From NCBI GenBank assembly GCA_965248155.1, contig CBDFIO010000001.1:1116001-1180000 (forward strand): a stretch of 64,000 nucleotides of DNA. Direction: 5' to 3'. This stretch comes from RFSX01 sp965248155 (lineage in GTDB: Bacteria; Bacteroidota; Bacteroidia; Chitinophagales; Saprospiraceae). The notes beneath the pieces were generated by a model. It was not told the DNA's origin, searched no databases, and saw only the letters and a list, made by a program, of their open reading frames with translations. How positions within the stretch are numbered: position 1 is the stretch's first letter; every line of letters begins with the position of its first letter. Both the position numbers and the translations under genes were made by a program. Of the stretch, positions 60,570 to 64,000 are shown piece by piece.

Positions 60570-63209
60570 ATGGAGATTAGTTCGCGATATAGTCCAAAAG
60601 ATGTAGAAGAGAAATGGTATAAGATTTGGGAGCAAAATCAATACTTTAAATCTATTCCAGATGATAGAGAACCTTATACAATACTAATACCACCCCCAAA
60701 CGTCACTGGTGTCCTTCATATGGGACATATGCTGAATAATACAATTCAAGATGTTCTCATCAGAAAAGCCAGACTTGAAGGCAAGAATGCATGTTGGGTT
60801 CCCGGAACTGATCATGCTTCAATTGCTACTGAAGCAAAAGTTGTAAAAAAATTAAGAGAAGAAGGAATAAAAAAATCAGATCTCAGCAGAGATGAATTTC
60901 TTGATCATGCTTGGAATTGGACTAATAATTACGGAGGAATAATTCTGCAGCAACTAAGAAAATTAGGAGCTTCTCCGGATTGGAATCGTACCGCCTTTAC
61001 GATGGATGATAAAAGGTATAAAGCTGTAATTGAAGTATTTGTCGATCTCTATAAAAAAGGAAAACTATATCGCAAGCACAGGATGGTCAATTGGGATTCA
61101 AAAGCTCAAACCGTACTTTCAAACGAAGAAGTTATTTATTCTGAAGAAACAGGAAAATTATATCATGTTAAATATAAAATTCAGAACTCTGAAGAATTTA
61201 TAACTATAGCAACGACACGACCGGAAACCATACTTGGAGATACGGCTATTGCTGTACATCCTGATGACGAAAGATATAGTCACCTAAAAGGTAATAAGGC
61301 AATAGTTCCACTTATTGAAAGAACTATCCCAATAATATTTGATGAATATGTAGATCGAGAGTTTGGAACCGGAGCTCTTAAAGTTACTCCTGCCCATGAT
61401 CCAAACGATTATGCACTTGGCGAAAAACATGGCTTGGAGACAGTCGATATTTTTAATGGAGATGCTACGATCAATGAAGCAGGTCAATTATATATTGGGG
61501 AGACGAGATTCAACGCAAGAAAATTAATTCTTGCCGATTTAGAAGAAAAATCACATATCGTCGGTTCAGAAGATTTAGTCCATAATGTAGGTAGATCTGA
61601 AAGAACTAATGTTCTCGTAGAACCAAGACTTTCCTTACAATGGTATGTTGACATGAAATCATTGGCAAAACCTGCATTAGAAGCAGTAGAATCCAATGAA
61701 ATTAATTTTTATCCAGAAAAGTATAAGAATACCTATAGACATTGGATGTCCAATATTCGAGATTGGTGTATTTCGCGTCAATTATGGTGGGGCCAAAGAA
61801 TACCTGCCTATTATTATAATGACGAAATATTTGTTGCCACATCAAAAGAACAGGCTCTTGAAGATGCGCGAGCATTTTTCAATGATAGCTCTATTGGCCT
61901 TGATGATTTAAATCAGGATGAAGATGTACTCGATACATGGTTTTCTTCATGGTTGTGGCCAATTTCTGTTTTTGATGGATTTGAAGATGAAACCGAACTT
62001 AATTATTATTACCCTACTTCTGTTCTTGTTACAGGATGGGATATAATATTTCTTTGGGTGGCCAGAATGATCATGGCTGGATACGAATGGAAAGGAAGTA
62101 TCCCGTTTAAAGATGTTTACTTTACCGGAATGGTGAGAGATCAAAAAAGACGAAAAATGAGCAAGTCTTTAGGCAACTCTCCAGACGCACTGAAATTGAT
62201 AGAAGAATATGGAGCTGACGGAGTGAGGTATGGAATGTTGTCCTGTTCACCTGCTGGAGGAGATCTTTTATTTGATGAAAAATTAGTAGAAAACGGAAGG
62301 AACTTTTCAAATAAGATATGGAACGCCACCAGGCTCATCAAAGGGTGGGAGATAGATAACACGCTTTCTACTCCTCAAAAAAATATTTTAGCTGGCGCAT
62401 GGATCAATTCCAGACTCAATGAGACGACAGCTTCATTGTTAGCCTCCTTTGAAGCTTATAGAATATCTGAAGCATTAATGACCATGTATACATTCGTATG
62501 GAATGATGTATTCAGTTGGTATCTAGAACTGATTAAACCGGAATATGGTAAACCCATAGATCAGGATAGCTATAAGTTCTGTATAGATCTTTTAGAAAAA
62601 TGCTGCACCTTATTACATCCCTTTATGCCTTTTATTACCGAAGAAGTATGGCATATATTGAGAGAAAGACCGAATGGAGAAGATTGTATTTCAAGCCAAT
62701 TTCCTGAAGTAGGAAGTATTGATAAGTCATTGATTGAAGACTTTGATTTATTGAAGGATATTATTACTAATATCAGGGATATTAAGAATAAAAATAAACT
62801 CAAACCTAAAGATCAGATAGATTTGAATTATGTGAAGAATGGTGAGATTGAATCATGCTTTAATAGAACAGGATCGAAAGAGACTATTCAATATTTAGCA
62901 TTCGTTAACGATATTGAATCTGTTAATGAAGATGATAACACTGAAGGAGTTGCTTTTATTTGTGGTAAAACAAAATTATTTGCAGGCATTAATCAAGAAA
63001 TTGATCTCGAGGCTGAAATTTCTAAATTAAATGACGAGTTAACTTATCAACAAGGATTTGTAACAAGTATCGAGAAAAAATTATCGAACGAACGATTTGT
63101 TAATAATGCTCCGGAGGCAGTTGTTGAGAAAGAAAGAAAGAAATTAGCAGATGGACAGGCAAGGATTGTAGCCATAGAACAACAACTAAAACAACTTAAT
63201 ACAAACTAA
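60570..63209 (+). CDS. valS: Valine--tRNA ligase
   Basis: 879 aa, full length. HIGH-type HMGH at 50-53 in PNVTGVLHMGHMLN, the editing domain (TTRPETILGDTAIAVHP), KMSKS at 529-533, an anticodon-binding domain and the C-terminal coiled-coil arm (about 810-879) specific to ValRS. It charges tRNA-Val. Monocistronic, with its own promoter motif and a strong terminator directly after the stop. Confidence 0.98.
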   Translation: MEISSRYSPKDVEEKWYKIWEQNQYFKSIPDDREPYTILIPPPNVTGVLHMGHMLNNTIQDVLIRKARLEGKNACWVPGTDHASIATEAKVVKKLREEGIKKSDLSRDEFLDHAWNWTNNYGGIILQQLRKLGASPDWNRTAFTMDDKRYKAVIEVFVDLYKKGKLYRKHRMVNWDSKAQTVLSNEEVIYSEETGKLYHVKYKIQNSEEFITIATTRPETILGDTAIAVHPDDERYSHLKGNKAIVPLIERTIPIIFDEYVDREFGTGALKVTPAHDPNDYALGEKHGLETVDIFNGDATINEAGQLYIGETRFNARKLILADLEEKSHIVGSEDLVHNVGRSERTNVLVEPRLSLQWYVDMKSLAKPALEAVESNEINFYPEKYKNTYRHWMSNIRDWCISRQLWWGQRIPAYYYNDEIFVATSKEQALEDARAFFNDSSIGLDDLNQDEDVLDTWFSSWLWPISVFDGFEDETELNYYYPTSVLVTGWDIIFLWVARMIMAGYEWKGSIPFKDVYFTGMVRDQKRRKMSKSLGNSPDALKLIEEYGADGVRYGMLSCSPAGGDLLFDEKLVENGRNFSNKIWNATRLIKGWEIDNTLSTPQKNILAGAWINSRLNETTASLLASFEAYRISEALMTMYTFVWNDVFSWYLELIKPEYGKPIDQDSYKFCIDLLEKCCTLLHPFMPFITEEVWHILRERPNGEDCISSQFPEVGSIDKSLIEDFDLLKDIITNIRDIKNKNKLKPKDQIDLNYVKNGEIESCFNRTGSKETIQYLAFVNDIESVNEDDNTEGVAFICGKTKLFAGINQEIDLEAEISKLNDELTYQQGFVTSIEKKLSNERFVNNAPEAVVEKERKKLADGQARIVAIEQQLKQLNTN

Positions 63210-63211
63210 CA

Positions 63212-63243
63212 AAAAAAGGCCTTCAATATTGAAGGCCTTTTTA
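63212..63243. terminator. Terminator between valS and the T9SS protein gene
   Basis: AAAAAAAGGCCTTCAA / TTGAAGGCCTTTTT arms make a nearly perfect palindrome with flanking A-run and T-run; it works for both convergent genes. Confidence 0.9.
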
Positions 63244-63264
63244 ATTTTCTATAGTTCGAATTTA

Positions 63265-64000
63265 TTATTTAGTAATAACAATTCTTTTCGAAGTGAATCC
63301 AGCTTCTGTTCTAATATTAACATGATATAGACCAGTAGTAAGATCGCTTACATCTAATTGTAATTTATCTTTTACAATATTGTCATAGCTATAATTTTGA
63401 ATCATTTTGCCTGAAAGGTCAACGATCTCAATTGTTACAGCAGAGCTTTCTTCAAGACTTAATTCAACAAATAATCTGCTTGATGCAGGATTTGGATAAA
63501 CTGTAATTTCCTGTGTTTCATTTAAGTCTTCAGTTCCTAATCCATCAAGTGGTTGAACGGTGTACTCAATGTATAATTCATTAATACCCCAAGTTCCTCC
63601 AGTGAAAGATACATTATCGATTTCATTAAAATTTCCGTTTGGTGTAGCAACCATATCGGCACCAGCTAATCTATTGCTTCCTAATGAATCAAGAGCAAGA
63701 TTTGTTGCACTGACATTCCAGTTTCTTTCAACAGTAAATTGTGAATCTGCATCAAATCCTAGAAGTGAAATTTGTTGTGCATTATTGGAATTTGTAGCAA
63801 GAACCATTACATATAACTGATCATCACGAAGTTCAATTGGAACTGGATCTCCATTGCCATCAAGTAACGCTTCACCAGTTGCTAAGTTAGCAGCTGCCAT
63901 TTCTACATCAATAATTCTTTGGCTACCGAAAGCAGGATTGATGATTTGACCACCACCAACTTTTGCACCTACTAATAATGTATTATCAGCATTGATACTA
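63265..64000 (-). CDS. T9SS type A sorting domain protein, C-terminal part (5' end outside window)
   Basis: The frame is open from the right edge to the stop at 63265, about 245 residues. The C-terminal ~85 residues (ITVYPNPASSRLFVEL ... LTTGLYHVNI ... GFTSKRIVITK) form a type A sorting domain that sends the protein through the type IX secretion system. Upstream lies a beta-rich segment (LLVGAKVGGGQIINPAFGSQ, TVERNWNVSATN, GTWGINELYIEY). An ATG at 63900 is internal, not the start. The cargo function cannot be told from this part. Confidence 0.85.
   Translation of the reverse strand, partial: SINADNTLLVGAKVGGGQIINPAFGSQRIIDVEMAAANLATGEALLDGNGDPVPIELRDDQLYVMVLATNSNNAQQISLLGFDADSQFTVERNWNVSATNLALDSLGSNRLAGADMVATPNGNFNEIDNVSFTGGTWGINELYIEYTVQPLDGLGTEDLNETQEITVYPNPASSRLFVELSLEESSAVTIEIVDLSGKMIQNYSYDNIVKDKLQLDVSDLTTGLYHVNIRTEAGFTSKRIVITK

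Noticed and set aside
1..64000. tRNA genes, rRNA genes and CRISPR arrays
   Set aside because: No cloverleaf-like T-loop plus acceptor pairing and no regularly spaced repeats were seen by eye; a covariance-model scan would be decisive.

Overview
The window is a low-GC (by eye about 35-37%) chromosomal segment of a Bacteroidota bacterium. The evidence is: C-terminal type IX secretion (Por) sorting domains; many Bacteroidota-typical families (DUF4252, DUF3810, BT_3928-type DoxX, DUF1599, DUF6438, DUF6580, DUF58); the TAnnTTTG -7 promoter motif in front of several genes; and an absence of obvious Shine-Dalgarno sequences. A class or genus cannot be fixed from the sequence; the mix would suit a free-living aerobic, probably aquatic member. 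No tRNA, rRNA or CRISPR was seen, and with pseudogenes counted there is no gene-free stretch above 300 bp.

Region by region. 0-7 kb: tail of a shikimate kinase, a membrane-anchored S8 protease, trxB, class II aldolase, dnaG and lysA. 7-9.3 kb: an ECF sigma factor, a candidate anti-sigma and two DUF4252 exported proteins read as one minus-strand unit, with a terminator-like hairpin between the last two. 9.3-19 kb: LptF/LptG permease, YigZ, EamA transporter, DUF1599 + BT_3928 DoxX pair, an aldonolactone-oxidase-like flavoprotein, and a tight GlcNAc-kinase-like/pfkA/cutA operon. 19-30 kb: hbd, Hsp15-like + PPK2 pair, DUF58, trxA, DUF3810, xseAB, a TonB-like protein, a large VCBS/FG-GAP T9SS cargo protein, YggS and a deoxynucleoside kinase. 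30-42 kb: LolD-like ATPase, cobalamin adenosyltransferase, a 7TM-HD protein, a frameshifted YdjM-family gene, DUF6580, a CPBP protease, M1 and S8 peptidases, recQ and a glycosyltransferase. 42-53 kb: S9 peptidase, smc, an outer-membrane barrel, engB, acyltransferase, exonuclease and a DUF4412-like protein.

52.7-55.5 kb is the only clearly accessory stretch. An IS3-family element (about 1.42 kb, inverted ends, two ORFs) sits between the 3' remnant of a tRNA-queuosine mannosyltransferase (QTMAN/DUF3524) gene and the 5' remnant of a secreted surface-protein gene, both on the minus strand. No target duplication is visible, which suggests an IS-mediated deletion that fused two decaying genes. The QTMAN remnant carries a further frameshift and a nonsense codon.

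55.5-64 kb: DUF6438 lipoprotein, an arsenosugar pair (ArsS radical SAM + peroxidase-like partner), a lipoprotein + GNAT pair, a second ECF sigma/anti-sigma pair, valS, and the C-terminal part of another T9SS cargo protein running off the window.

Most of the window is core metabolism and housekeeping. I did not find a convincing new defence or biosynthetic system. The best second looks are the IS-scarred junction, the two pseudogenes, several non-ATG or mis-set starts (9377, 12408, 14596, 25194, 39260, 51234), the hairpin that covers the xseA start, and an 18-bp perfect palindrome between an S8 protease and recQ.
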